DNA from: CAZAKO01 sp964546145
GTDB taxonomy: Bacteria > Fidelibacterota > UBA2242
Reading direction: 5' to 3'
Assembly: GCA_964546145.1 (NCBI GenBank)
Contig: CAZJIU010000078.1
Span: forward strand, 1 to 10,124
DNA: 10,124 nt
The position numbers and the translations under genes were made by a program. Positions 1 to 8,367 of this stretch are shown here, piece after piece (positions within the stretch are counted from its first letter, which is position 1; every line of letters begins with the position of its first letter). The notes beneath the pieces are model-generated. The model made no database searches, was not told the DNA's origin, and saw nothing but the letters and a program-made list of their open reading frames with translations.

Positions 1-389
1 TCTTCGTTGAAAGGATTGCCAGTATGTCCGGTCACACAGTGCCACTCAATGCCAGGATGATTTAGAGTATCCAGCAGTGACCAGAGGTCCCGGTTCTTGA
101 CTGGTTTTTTATTGGATGTCTTCCAATTTTTTAGTTTCCAGTTAGGTAACCATTCGGTAATGCCTTTACGGACATATTCGCTGTCCGTGTAGATTGTGGC
201 AGCTTCACCCGGTTTGATTAATTTAAGGGCTTCGATTACCGCCGTTAATTCCATTCGGTTGTTCGTTGTTTGAGCAACAAAACCACCCCACTTCCGATGG
301 GGTTTATCGTGAATTAACCAGATGACTGCCCAGCCTCCCGGTCCGGGATTTCCTGAACAGGCACCGTCAGTGTAAAAAGTATTTAACAA
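1..389 (-). CDS. rnhA: Ribonuclease HI, 3' end cut by window edge
   Basis: Endonuclease that cleaves the RNA strand of RNA-DNA hybrids in the cytoplasm (R-loops, replication primers). The conceptual protein (129 complete codons) begins M-L-N-T-F-Y-T-D-G-A-C-S-G-N-P-G-P-G-G and carries the acidic catalytic residues D8, E47 (in NNRMELTA) and D69 (in IYTDSEYV), plus the flexible-loop histidine H122 in VTGHTGNPFNE. The last catalytic Asp, expected a few residues further on, lies beyond the left edge. The basic 'handle' of E. coli-type RNase HI is present (about residues 76-103, with NWKLKNWK and KKPVKN). The start is TTG at 387-389. It is chosen because an AAAGAGAG ribosome-binding site lies 7 nt upstream (397-404 on this strand), a stop codon closes the frame shortly before, and no ATG or GTG is available at the N-terminus; an ATT codon 7 codons upstream is a less likely alternative. 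It lies 34 nt downstream of the TPR/BamE-like gene and is probably co-transcribed with it. The family call is very secure. Confidence 0.95.
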   Translation of the reverse strand, partial: MLNTFYTDGACSGNPGPGGWAVIWLIHDKPHRKWGGFVAQTTNNRMELTAVIEALKLIKPGEAATIYTDSEYVRKGITEWLPNWKLKNWKTSNKKPVKNRDLWSLLDTLNHPGIEWHCVTGHTGNPFNE

Positions 390-423
390 TATTCTGCTCT
401 CTTTAATATGAGTTCAATATTGG

Positions 424-2154
424 CTAATATTTTTCAATTTTCGATAAAATTTGGTTGCGGAAATAGAGATAAGTATCGCTGGTTTTGTCCATTTGATAAA
501 TCCAGAGCTCGTAGCGCTGATTATTGACTGTGTCCAAACTTTTTTGATAAAACGGTTCACCGAGGACTCGTCCGATTTCTTCCTGGGTCATTCCGATTTG
601 CAGGGTAAAACCGGCAGGTTTGGCGGGGCTGCGGGTAGCTTCGATTGATGCTTTTAATTTCTCCAAAGCCGCCTGCTCGCGCAGATAGGCGATACCCTGT
701 TCGAGCGTTTCAATTGGTTCCTTGGTAATTGATAAAATTTCGGGTCGGACCGCGGTAGCTTTACGGAGTGATTCTAAGGCAAATGTAACATTTTTTTGAT
801 CTACCGATAGATTAGCGTCTTCAATATAACCAGCGGCAATCTTCAGAGTCCAGGGATCAACCCGCTCGCGAATTGCCGGGTTTTTCTTCAGCGCCTGATC
901 AAAAAAATAGAGTGCTTTCTCCCAGTTTCTGTATTCAACGAAGATAACCCCCCGATGAAAAAAGATTTCACTCCAGTACTGATCGCATAGACCAGTACTA
1001 TTCGGTAGATTTAATGCTCTGATATTAATTAGCATCTGTTCCGCCTGATCTACCAGATTATTTTGCAATAACGAATCCATACTGGCAATAAACCACTGAG
1101 TGATTTTAGCATAATTTTGATTGATTGAATCGGCTAGTTCAGGGTATCCTGCTTGCGAAGCCGACTTGAGATACTGAGCGGCTTTGGAGTAATCTTCAGC
1201 CGCAATGAACTGTTTTGCCAGGTTTACTTCCTGATAAGGTATTTGTGCCGCCGAGCGGGCGATTAACCATTCGGCTTTGAATTTTCTCGGATGTTTAGGA
1301 TTTTGCTGAATAAAACTCTCGAAGTTGGCTTTGGCGGCAATGAAATCGCCACTCCGATATAAATTTTTGGCAACGTCACCATGGGTCGAATTTCCACCAG
1401 TAATGCCGTTAAAAGTGAGCGAGATTGCCAGACTGCTAAAATCGAGATTATTAATCGGACTGATGTTATCAGGATCAGGGAAATCATCAAAATGGGCGAA
1501 ATAATACTTGATTTCAATTCCATAACCTTCTTTGAGTTTCTTACCGGCATGCGCTAAAATTTTCGTTCCCAGCGCGATTGAATAGGTATACCCCTCCTGA
1601 CTCAGATAGCGCGGTCCCTGGCGGGTCTTGTAAGCAGAAATAAATGCCCGACCATAGTTAAATTGGAGATAACTGTATATTCGTGGTGACCACTGAAATA
1701 GGAGTGATTGATTGATATTTCCCTCGATTAGCCGAGGGGAAAGGTAGAGCCGATAATCATAATCTGGCGGATTCTGTGGCCATTCACTGGGTAATCCCTG
1801 CCGATACATTGAGTAGCTATATTTGAATCCCAGTCCGGTTTGAAAATCCACAAAGTTTTGACGAAATAGTAGATTTGGTAGATTATATTTCAGCAGATCA
1901 ACCTCTAAATTAGTCAGTACTCGTTTGAAACTCATTTCGTAGCCGCTCAACGCGGTTTCGGTTGAATCGAAACTGAGTGCATTATCGGGAAGAAGCAGTA
2001 CTCCGGCTTTCGCATCGAAAAGGGTCATTCGGAAAGGTTCACGAAACTCGATGGGACTGCGGAAAAAGTCGGCAACCTTATAAAAAACGGACTGGGAATA
2101 GAGCTTAACTTGAAGAAAAAGGCCGGCAATTACTATGATTCTTCCAAAATTCAT
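424..2154 (-). CDS. Secreted beta-rich / TPR / BamE-like three-part envelope protein
   Basis: I do not recognise this as a named gene. The 576-residue product has three visible parts. Residues 1-21 form a signal peptide (MNFGRIIVIAGLFL, with cleavage near YSQS). Residues about 40-250 are rich in alternating aromatic/hydrophobic strands separated by polar turns (for example FQTGLGFKYSYSMY and GYGIEIKYYFAHF), resembling a beta-barrel or beta-sandwich. Residues about 258-475 contain TPR-like helical pairs (for example NWEKALYFFDQALKKNP). Residues 518-576 look like a SmpA/OmlA (BamE) domain: LQIGMTQEEIGRVLGEP, then ELWIYQ and YLYFRNQILSKIEKY. The product is inferred to act in the periplasm or at the outer membrane. 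ATG at 2154 is preferred over an in-frame TTG 13 codons upstream because the hydrophobic signal begins right after this Met; neither start has a clear Shine-Dalgarno. It diverges from the DUF4159 operon and leads into rnhA. The gene is secure; domain boundaries are approximate and the function is unknown. Confidence 0.85.
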   Translation of the reverse strand: MNFGRIIVIAGLFLQVKLYSQSVFYKVADFFRSPIEFREPFRMTLFDAKAGVLLLPDNALSFDSTETALSGYEMSFKRVLTNLEVDLLKYNLPNLLFRQNFVDFQTGLGFKYSYSMYRQGLPSEWPQNPPDYDYRLYLSPRLIEGNINQSLLFQWSPRIYSYLQFNYGRAFISAYKTRQGPRYLSQEGYTYSIALGTKILAHAGKKLKEGYGIEIKYYFAHFDDFPDPDNISPINNLDFSSLAISLTFNGITGGNSTHGDVAKNLYRSGDFIAAKANFESFIQQNPKHPRKFKAEWLIARSAAQIPYQEVNLAKQFIAAEDYSKAAQYLKSASQAGYPELADSINQNYAKITQWFIASMDSLLQNNLVDQAEQMLINIRALNLPNSTGLCDQYWSEIFFHRGVIFVEYRNWEKALYFFDQALKKNPAIRERVDPWTLKIAAGYIEDANLSVDQKNVTFALESLRKATAVRPEILSITKEPIETLEQGIAYLREQAALEKLKASIEATRSPAKPAGFTLQIGMTQEEIGRVLGEPFYQKSLDTVNNQRYELWIYQMDKTSDTYLYFRNQILSKIEKY

Positions 2155-2165
2155 TGTTTTAAAAT

Positions 2166-2194
2166 AAAAAGTATCAGATTCAAAAGTAAGCAAA
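2166..2194 (-). promoter_or_regulatory. Possible Bacteroidota-type promoter for the minus-strand gene pair
   Basis: On the minus strand, TTTG (2191-2194) is followed after 17 nt by TACTTTTT (2166-2173), a 7-of-8 match to the Bacteroidota -7 element TAnnTTTG. The spacer is shorter than the usual 19-21 nt. Transcription would begin close to the ATG at 2154, which would exclude the upstream TTG start. The region is AT-rich, so a chance match is quite possible. Confidence 0.25.
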
Positions 2195-2224
2195 AATTAC
2201 ACTGAATATGTTTAAATTAATCTT

Positions 2225-2278
2225 AGCTTGGTAAAATCAATCAAGCTGTTCGAACTTCGAAACAATCTATTGCCAAGC
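2225..2278. repeat. Inverted repeats in the divergent intergenic region
   Basis: The 138-nt gap between the divergent genes holds a perfect 13-nt palindrome, TTCGAA-C-TTCGAA (2249-2261). Just to its left is an AGCTTG (2225-2230) / CAAGCT (2242-2247) inverted pair with an 11-nt loop. A further CCAAGC at 2273-2278 is complementary to GCTTGG at 2226-2231. Position between divergent start codons makes an operator or leader hairpin plausible, but no regulator family is identified and no convincing plus-strand promoter was found here. Confidence 0.35.
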
Positions 2279-2292
2279 AGGTTAAACCAAAT

Positions 2293-2985
2293 ATGAACTT
2301 ACTTTTTATAAAATCGGCACTGATAAAAACCGTATCTTTTGGATTTATCATCCTTAATCTGTCATCAATTGCCGGGGGTGTTGACCTGTACGGCAAATTT
2401 ACTCTCGTACGGCTGAAATATGGCGGTGGTGGTGACTGGTACAGTAATCCCGGTTCTTTACCTAATCTGCTGAATTTTGTGGCTGAGGCAGCTCCGCTGG
2501 ATATCTACCGGGAAGAAGCTCGCGTTTCGATAATGGATAAGCAGTTATTTTCTTATCCTTACCTTTATATGAATGGGCACGGGAATGTTCGCTTCACTGA
2601 TGATGAAGTTCTGCGTTTGCGCAAATATCTGCAATCAGGTGGTTTTTTACATGCCGATGATAATTACGGCATGGATCTCTCTTTTAGACGGGAGATGAAG
2701 CGCGTTTTTCCGAACAATGAGCTGGTAGAGTTACCTTTCAATCATCCGATCTATCACTGCTATTATGACTTTCCAAATGGATTACCCAAGATTCACGAAC
2801 ATGATGGCAAGCCTGCTCAGGGATTAGGCATTTTTTATCAGGGGTGTCTGGTGGTGTTTTACACTTATCAATGTGATCTGGGTGATGGCTGGGAGGATCC
2901 AGAAGTTCATCATGATCCGCCCGAAAAGCATCTGGCTGCATTAAAAATGGGTACTAATATTATCATCTATTCGCTAATTCAATGA
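2293..2985 (+). CDS. DUF4159 domain protein, exported
   Basis: The 230-aa product matches the DUF4159 family along its length. An N-terminal hydrophobic segment (about residues 10-28) acts as a signal peptide or anchor, so the domain should face the periplasm. Family landmarks are FTLVRLKYGGGGDWY (36-50), the YPYLYMNGHG block (88-97), KYLQSGGFLHADD (111-123) and a C-terminal DPP followed by GTNIIIYSL (208-228). From family knowledge, DUF4159 is thought to adopt a class I glutamine-amidotransferase-like fold. The position where such enzymes carry the nucleophilic Cys is Asp (D122/D123) here, so catalysis is unlikely and a binding or structural role is inferred. The start ATG has only a weak AGG about 11 nt upstream. 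It is the first gene of the plus-strand operon, and its stop codon overlaps the next start (ATGA). Family confidence is high; function is unknown. Confidence 0.9.
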   Translation: MNLLFIKSALIKTVSFGFIILNLSSIAGGVDLYGKFTLVRLKYGGGGDWYSNPGSLPNLLNFVAEAAPLDIYREEARVSIMDKQLFSYPYLYMNGHGNVRFTDDEVLRLRKYLQSGGFLHADDNYGMDLSFRREMKRVFPNNELVELPFNHPIYHCYYDFPNGLPKIHEHDGKPAQGLGIFYQGCLVVFYTYQCDLGDGWEDPEVHHDPPEKHLAALKMGTNIIIYSLIQ

Positions 2986-5900
2986 ATATTGCAACTAAAA
3001 CTAATTACTCACTTATTTCCGGTAAGCTTGACCGGCTCAGGCAAAAGTGGAGTTGGTACATTGCCCTCGATGGATTAGCGAAAAGTCTTGTGCTTTTAGC
3101 TTTTGCAGCATTTGTGCTGATCGGGCTGGAAGGATTCCGCTTTTTCTCATCAATCGTGCGGCGCGAAATGCTGTTTTTCTTTATCGGATTTGGGGGTCTG
3201 TTTTTATTGGTGCCACTTATTCTGGCGCTGATGGTGCGCTATAAAAAAATCGCCAGTTATTCCGACAACCGACTCGCGGTTTCAGTTGGCAAGCATTTTC
3301 CCGCAATAGGTGATAAGCTGCTCAATGCAATTCAGCTTAATATACTGGCAAGTTCACTCGATCAATCCTACTCACAGGAACTGGCAGAATACTCGATTCG
3401 CCGTCTAGCGGAGGAGATTCAACCCTATCAGTTTGAAGAGATTATTCCCTGGCACAAATTGAGAAAGTCAGGTTTGATTTATGGCTTGCTGGTAGTGGGT
3501 TTGTTTATTGTGACCGCTTTTAATTTTCAGTTCTATAAACAAGCTGCGATCCGGCTGTTTCATCCGGGAATTGAGTATGTCATCCCGCAACCCTTTGCGA
3601 TCCGCTCTTTGCATAGTACACAGTCTGTCTTGGGCGGCGATACCGTAAATGTTGATTTCCAATGTGTGGGTGATTATCCGCCAGCGATCAATTTTCAAGC
3701 CCGTTACCCCGAATTCCAGCAGAATGAAGTTCTAGCCGTTGATGACAGCGGCTATGCGGCATTTCAGTTAGCCGGGGTACGCAATACGATTGTTTACGAG
3801 GCCTTTGTCGAGAATAAGTCAATATTTAAGCCCTGGCGGCGGATTTCCAGCGGCAGCGATACTATTTTTGTCGCGGATCGCCCGGAAATATTGGCGGTCA
3901 AAACCAGAATCGAATATCCGGCTTATACAAATTTGCCGGCAGTTGAGCAGGAGTCTAATAGTACCGAATTTGCAGCTCTTCCCGGCAGCGACTGTCAAAT
4001 CAGGATTTTAGCCAGTAAAAGCCTCAAACAGGCTCAGATTCATTTTGACTCAGGGGAAAAGTTGACTCTAAGCGTAAATGGAAAAATTGCCCAGGGAGAC
4101 TTCAAAATTTTTAGAGGTGAAGAGTTCCGGATTAGAATCAGTGATCAAAAGGAAGTCATGAACCTTAATCCGATTAAGTATCGTATTCGGCTTATGTTGG
4201 ATACCTATCCGACCTGTCAATTGATTTCGCCCGATGCTGATATTGATTTAAATGAAAGCATGACAATACCATTGGGAATCAGAATCAGTGATGATTTTGG
4301 TTTTAGTCGGGCGCTGATTTGCTATCATTTGAAAAAGCGTTATAATCCCGATGAAACTATCCGGGATTCGGTAGATTTTCCGCTGGTTAACCGGGACTTG
4401 ACCCTGCAGGAATTGTATTATAGCTGGGGTGTCGGGAATTTAAACCTGTCACCGGAAGATCTGATCGAATTTTGGATCAAGGTATACGATAATGATATAG
4501 TCAATGGTCCCAAACCGGCAAGTTCGCGTTCATTACAGGCTCGATTTCCATCGCTGAATGATTTGTTTGCGCAGGTCAATGAAGAGCGCGACCTGGTTAC
4601 TGCCGAAGGTGAAGAGATCCTCCAGGATCTAGAACATACCCGGGATGTATTAGAGGAAATTTCGCGGGAGTTGTTGAAAGACCGCAATCTCAGCTGGGAG
4701 CAGAAGAATCAGCTGCAAAAAGAAATTGAGAAAATCAAGGAATCAGGTGAAAAACTGGCCAAAGCCGCCGAGCAGCTGGATAATATGATTCAGCAAAGCC
4801 GGGAGAATCAGCTATTCGATGAAGAAACATTGCAAAAATATACCGACTTGCAGGAGGCATTCCAGCAGGTTATGACGCCGGAACTGCGCGAGGCAATGGA
4901 GAATCTGCAAAAGGCGCTGGAGAAAATGGAACCGGAAGAGATTCGCCAGGCACTTAATCATTTCCAGCTCACCCGTGACCAATTTTCGCGAGAGTTGGAT
5001 CGGATGCTCCAACTGCTCGAACGGGTGAAGGTCGAACAGTCGGTCGCCGAATTGGTTAAACGTTTCGAAGATTTAGTGAAGCGGCAGCAAAGTATTAATA
5101 CTGAACTTAAGCCCGAGCAGTTAAGCGAAGCCAAATATCAACAATTGGCCAGCGAAGAGAAAGCAATCGAGAAAGATACCGAAATTGCCCGTGATCTCAT
5201 GGATATTACTAAATCCGATATGCAGCAATTTCCGCTAATGCCCGCCCAGCAGCTAGAGCGGATCATCCAGGAATTTGATGAATCATCTTTGCGTTCTGAT
5301 TTGAAGCAGGCTCAGAAGATGATGAATACGATGAACCGGCAAAAATCCCGGGAAGCAGCCGGTTCGGCGCAGGCGCAAATGGAAAAATTTCTCGCCCAAA
5401 TGCAGCAATTCAAGACGGAATTCAACCAGCAAGCGATGACTGAAGTGATGGGCGATTTCCGGGGTATCATTTATAAAACGCTGCAACTTTCGCAACATCA
5501 GGAAAAACTGAGTGAGGAGATTCAGCAGACGCCACGGCAAAGTGAGCGATTAATGGATGTGGCAGTCAACCAGCAGCAGCTACAACAGAATTTGGCAAGC
5601 TTAATTGAAGATCTGATAGCTTTATCGGGTAAAACCTTTGGTCTGTCACCGGGAGTTGGCAAAGGATTGGGGCAGGCATCGTCGGCAATGAATCGGGCGA
5701 TTCAGGAAATGGAGGAGCGGAATACCACTACTGCAGCTCAAGCAGCCCGCCAGGCTACCGGCGCCATTAATCAGACGGCTTTGGAATTGATCAACTCAAT
5801 GAATAATCTCCAGGCGAGCGGCTCGGCTTCCGGTTTTGAAGAATATTTAAAGCAGTTACAGCAAATGGCCGGGGCGCAGCAGGGAATCAATGATGACACT

Positions 5901-6371
5901 CAACTAATTTCTATCGGTCAAAATGGAGAGCAATTGGGTATCCGGAAACTGGCGGTTAGGCAGCAGCAGCTGCGCCAGTCGCTGGAACAATTACGGGATG
6001 AAATTGGTAAGGATTCAAAGCAGGGTGGCGATCTGAACGGAATTGCCCAGGATATGGACGAAGTTATCAAGGACTTACAACAGAATCGAATCCTGCGAGA
6101 AACACTCGAACGTCAGCAACGGATACTGACTCGCCTGTTGGATGCCCAGAAATCCTTACGCACTCAGGATTTTAAGAAGGAGCGGGTCAGCAAAACCGGT
6201 GAAGATTTTGTCCGCGAATCACCGGGTCGGCTGCCGGGTGATTTGGGCGAGAAACGCTCACTTCTCCAGGAGAATCTGGAAAAAGCTCTTAAGGAGGGTT
6301 ACACTCTGGAAAATGAAGAGCTAATCCGTCAATATTTTGAATTATTGTCAAAGGAAGTTGAACGAAAATAA
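2982..6371 (+). CDS. DUF4175-type large membrane protein with long Q/E-rich helical tail
   Basis: The 1129-aa product has the layout of FCB DUF4175-like proteins. A short cytoplasmic N-terminus precedes two TM helices (about 33-50 and 63-85), a loop (86-163) with DKLLNAIQLN, a third TM helix (164-181), and then beta-rich extracytoplasmic domains to about 525. Visible landmarks there are GGDTVNV (218-224), EYPAYTNLP (311-319), SDDFGFSRA (436-444) and VYDNDIVNGPK (501-511). From about 530 to the end it is almost entirely charged, glutamine-rich helix likely to form coiled coil, interrupted by a glycine-rich GKTFGLSPGVGKGLGQA (883-899) and RESPGRLP (1078-1085). It is inferred to be an inner-membrane protein whose long arm reaches into the periplasm. 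Its ATG overlaps the upstream TGA by 4 nt, suggesting translational coupling with the DUF4159 gene. No enzymatic motif is seen. The family call rests on remembered architecture and motifs, not a search. Confidence 0.85.
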   Translation: MNIATKTNYSLISGKLDRLRQKWSWYIALDGLAKSLVLLAFAAFVLIGLEGFRFFSSIVRREMLFFFIGFGGLFLLVPLILALMVRYKKIASYSDNRLAVSVGKHFPAIGDKLLNAIQLNILASSLDQSYSQELAEYSIRRLAEEIQPYQFEEIIPWHKLRKSGLIYGLLVVGLFIVTAFNFQFYKQAAIRLFHPGIEYVIPQPFAIRSLHSTQSVLGGDTVNVDFQCVGDYPPAINFQARYPEFQQNEVLAVDDSGYAAFQLAGVRNTIVYEAFVENKSIFKPWRRISSGSDTIFVADRPEILAVKTRIEYPAYTNLPAVEQESNSTEFAALPGSDCQIRILASKSLKQAQIHFDSGEKLTLSVNGKIAQGDFKIFRGEEFRIRISDQKEVMNLNPIKYRIRLMLDTYPTCQLISPDADIDLNESMTIPLGIRISDDFGFSRALICYHLKKRYNPDETIRDSVDFPLVNRDLTLQELYYSWGVGNLNLSPEDLIEFWIKVYDNDIVNGPKPASSRSLQARFPSLNDLFAQVNEERDLVTAEGEEILQDLEHTRDVLEEISRELLKDRNLSWEQKNQLQKEIEKIKESGEKLAKAAEQLDNMIQQSRENQLFDEETLQKYTDLQEAFQQVMTPELREAMENLQKALEKMEPEEIRQALNHFQLTRDQFSRELDRMLQLLERVKVEQSVAELVKRFEDLVKRQQSINTELKPEQLSEAKYQQLASEEKAIEKDTEIARDLMDITKSDMQQFPLMPAQQLERIIQEFDESSLRSDLKQAQKMMNTMNRQKSREAAGSAQAQMEKFLAQMQQFKTEFNQQAMTEVMGDFRGIIYKTLQLSQHQEKLSEEIQQTPRQSERLMDVAVNQQQLQQNLASLIEDLIALSGKTFGLSPGVGKGLGQASSAMNRAIQEMEERNTTTAAQAARQATGAINQTALELINSMNNLQASGSASGFEEYLKQLQQMAGAQQGINDDTQLISIGQNGEQLGIRKLAVRQQQLRQSLEQLRDEIGKDSKQGGDLNGIAQDMDEVIKDLQQNRILRETLERQQRILTRLLDAQKSLRTQDFKKERVSKTGEDFVRESPGRLPGDLGEKRSLLQENLEKALKEGYTLENEELIRQYFELLSKEVERK

Positions 6372-6384
6372 AATTGACTGAATT

Positions 6385-8343
6385 ATGATTTATCCAATTA
6401 AAATTGGCAACCATATTCTGAGATTGATTCTGATAATTTTGGTCTGCTTCCTGCCGTTTACTCTCTTTGGTCAACAGCGCTGGCAGTCAGCCGAAGTGAT
6501 GCAGCGGGAAATGGAGAACCGCTTTCGGATTGCTCAACGGCTTGAAGGACAAGGGCAGCTGGATCAGGCTTTGAATATCTATCGTTCACTATTTGAGCAA
6601 GATACCCACAAGTCGCTTTATTATCAACGTTATTCGGCGCTTTTATTCCGACTTCAGAAATATACTGAGTTGGAACAGGTGATCACGAAATATTTGCAAG
6701 TTAATCCACGCGATGAACATGCGGTAGTTGACCTGGGTAAACTGTATTTCTCACGTGGGGATTCTACTCAAGCCGATCAATATTGGGCCGAGGTGATGGA
6801 ACGATTCCAGTATTCCCAGAATTTTTTCCGGGCTCTCTACAATGGTTTAATCTCTTTACAACAATATGACCGGGCGGATGAAGTGATAAAAAAGGCTCGC
6901 AAATATTATAATCAGGAAAACCTTTTTGCTCAGGAGGTGGCTTATTATCAGATGCAGCGCGGTAATTATTTGGAAAGTGCCCACGAATACCTGCTATTTG
7001 CCAGAAGCGATCCACGCTATTATCTTCAAGTCAGTAGTCAGATTTTGCGCTTTCCCCATGACAGCAGTTTGTTTAAAGGATTGGATAGCTTGCTGCTTAA
7101 GGAACTGAGCCAGTTCCACACTTCCCGGGAATTACACCAGTTGCGGGCGGATGTTTTATTCAAATTTCAACAATATCCCGATGCTATTGCCGAGATCATG
7201 ACCGTTGAATCATTAAATCAGTATCGTGGCAATAACATCCTCGATCTGGCAAATGATTTGCTCAATGAAAAACAATTTCCCCTGGCAGAAGAAACTTTTA
7301 CCAGGATAATTGGCGACAACCGATTTAGCACTATTTTAGCGCAAGCCCTGTTGGGTTTGGCAGACGCTTTTGAAGAAGAGATTATGGCGGACCAGGAATT
7401 ATCCCCATTTAATTATTTTTATCAGGACAATTTCTTTTTTATCCCAGATTATCTGACCGGGATTGATACCGAAGAGCAACGTTTGCAGCAATCCTTTGCA
7501 ATTTATGACTCAGTCATCACTAATTTACCGCGCTCCAATTATACCGCTCAGGCTTTGTATCGGCTGGGGGAGTTGCGTTATCGAATTTTAAATGATCTGG
7601 ATGGGGCGCAGAAGTTGTATGAGGATGCGATAAAGATTAGTTCGGATTGGAATACCCGCAGCTTGTGCCAGGTACGTCTGGCTGATCTAATGATTGCCAA
7701 AGGAGCGCTGCCCGAAGCTGAGAATTTTATCCGAAAAAATATGAAAGCAATGGAGGGTTCGACAGCGGAGAAGATGTTTGCCGCCCGACTGTTGTTAGTG
7801 GAGTATTTCCAGGACGAAATTGACTCGGTATTAGCATCCCGCAATGAATTATTGGGATTGCTCGGGATCAATGATCCACTATTTAACGATGTCATCGAAT
7901 TCACGAATTTTATTGAGGATTATTTGGCAGGCGATTACTTAACTCCGGCAGCGCTAAAAGCTGATTATATCAGGGCCGAATTATATATCAGGCAGAATAA
8001 GCTTTCCCAGGCACGTGAAAAATTGGACTATATTGTATCAAATTATCCCTCCGAAAAACTGGCACTATCGGCGCGCTTCCGATTGTTGCAGATTGAGCTC
8101 TTTTTCCATCGCTATGAAATGGCTGAAAAAATTGTTAGGGAACTGATGGAATTGGAGGCATTGTATACCGATAATGCACTTTTTATGTTGGCTGATCTGG
8201 CCCAGAATCGTGATCATAATCCCGAATATGCGGCACAATGGTACGAGCTGATTCTGGAAAAGTATCCTAATTCGATCTATTGCGATTCGGCACGTAAGCG
8301 TTTACGGGAGATGCAAAGTGCAGTCATCAAAAAGAATTTATAA
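6385..8343 (+). CDS. Secreted tetratricopeptide-repeat protein
   Basis: The 652-aa product has a signal peptide (residues 1-29: hydrophobic run LRLILIILVCFLPF, cleavage probably near LFG/QQ) followed almost entirely by TPR-like helix pairs. Examples are at about 44-73 (GQGQLDQALNIYRSLFEQD), 78-107, 112-140, 146-176, 250-310, 386-420 (LGELRYRI with GAQKLYEDAI), 526-555 (LSQAREKLDYIVSNYP) and 595-628 (AAQWYELILEKYPNS). The repeats in the C-terminal half, with the NYP and KYP endings, resemble BamD/YbgF-type periplasmic TPRs. It is inferred to be a periplasmic protein-protein adaptor, most simply for the preceding DUF4175-type protein, whose gene ends only 13 nt upstream. The start ATG has no clear Shine-Dalgarno but is the only start that keeps the signal peptide intact. 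A linker at about 331-365 rich in Phe/Tyr/Asp (FNYFYQDNFFF) interrupts the repeats. Specific function is unknown. Confidence 0.85.
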   Translation: MIYPIKIGNHILRLILIILVCFLPFTLFGQQRWQSAEVMQREMENRFRIAQRLEGQGQLDQALNIYRSLFEQDTHKSLYYQRYSALLFRLQKYTELEQVITKYLQVNPRDEHAVVDLGKLYFSRGDSTQADQYWAEVMERFQYSQNFFRALYNGLISLQQYDRADEVIKKARKYYNQENLFAQEVAYYQMQRGNYLESAHEYLLFARSDPRYYLQVSSQILRFPHDSSLFKGLDSLLLKELSQFHTSRELHQLRADVLFKFQQYPDAIAEIMTVESLNQYRGNNILDLANDLLNEKQFPLAEETFTRIIGDNRFSTILAQALLGLADAFEEEIMADQELSPFNYFYQDNFFFIPDYLTGIDTEEQRLQQSFAIYDSVITNLPRSNYTAQALYRLGELRYRILNDLDGAQKLYEDAIKISSDWNTRSLCQVRLADLMIAKGALPEAENFIRKNMKAMEGSTAEKMFAARLLLVEYFQDEIDSVLASRNELLGLLGINDPLFNDVIEFTNFIEDYLAGDYLTPAALKADYIRAELYIRQNKLSQAREKLDYIVSNYPSEKLALSARFRLLQIELFFHRYEMAEKIVRELMELEALYTDNALFMLADLAQNRDHNPEYAAQWYELILEKYPNSIYCDSARKRLREMQSAVIKKNL

Positions 8344-8367
8344 AATTCTGATAGGAAATTAATAATA

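Noticed and set aside
2155..2193. In-frame TTG start extending the minus-strand TPR/BamE-like protein by 13 residues
   Set aside because: The added residues are polar and precede a normal signal peptide, there is no Shine-Dalgarno, and a possible promoter overlaps this stretch.
4560..6371. Repetitive glutamine-rich stretch as a DNA repeat array
   Set aside because: The repetition is at the level of amino-acid composition (coiled coil). I see no tandem nucleotide repeat unit.
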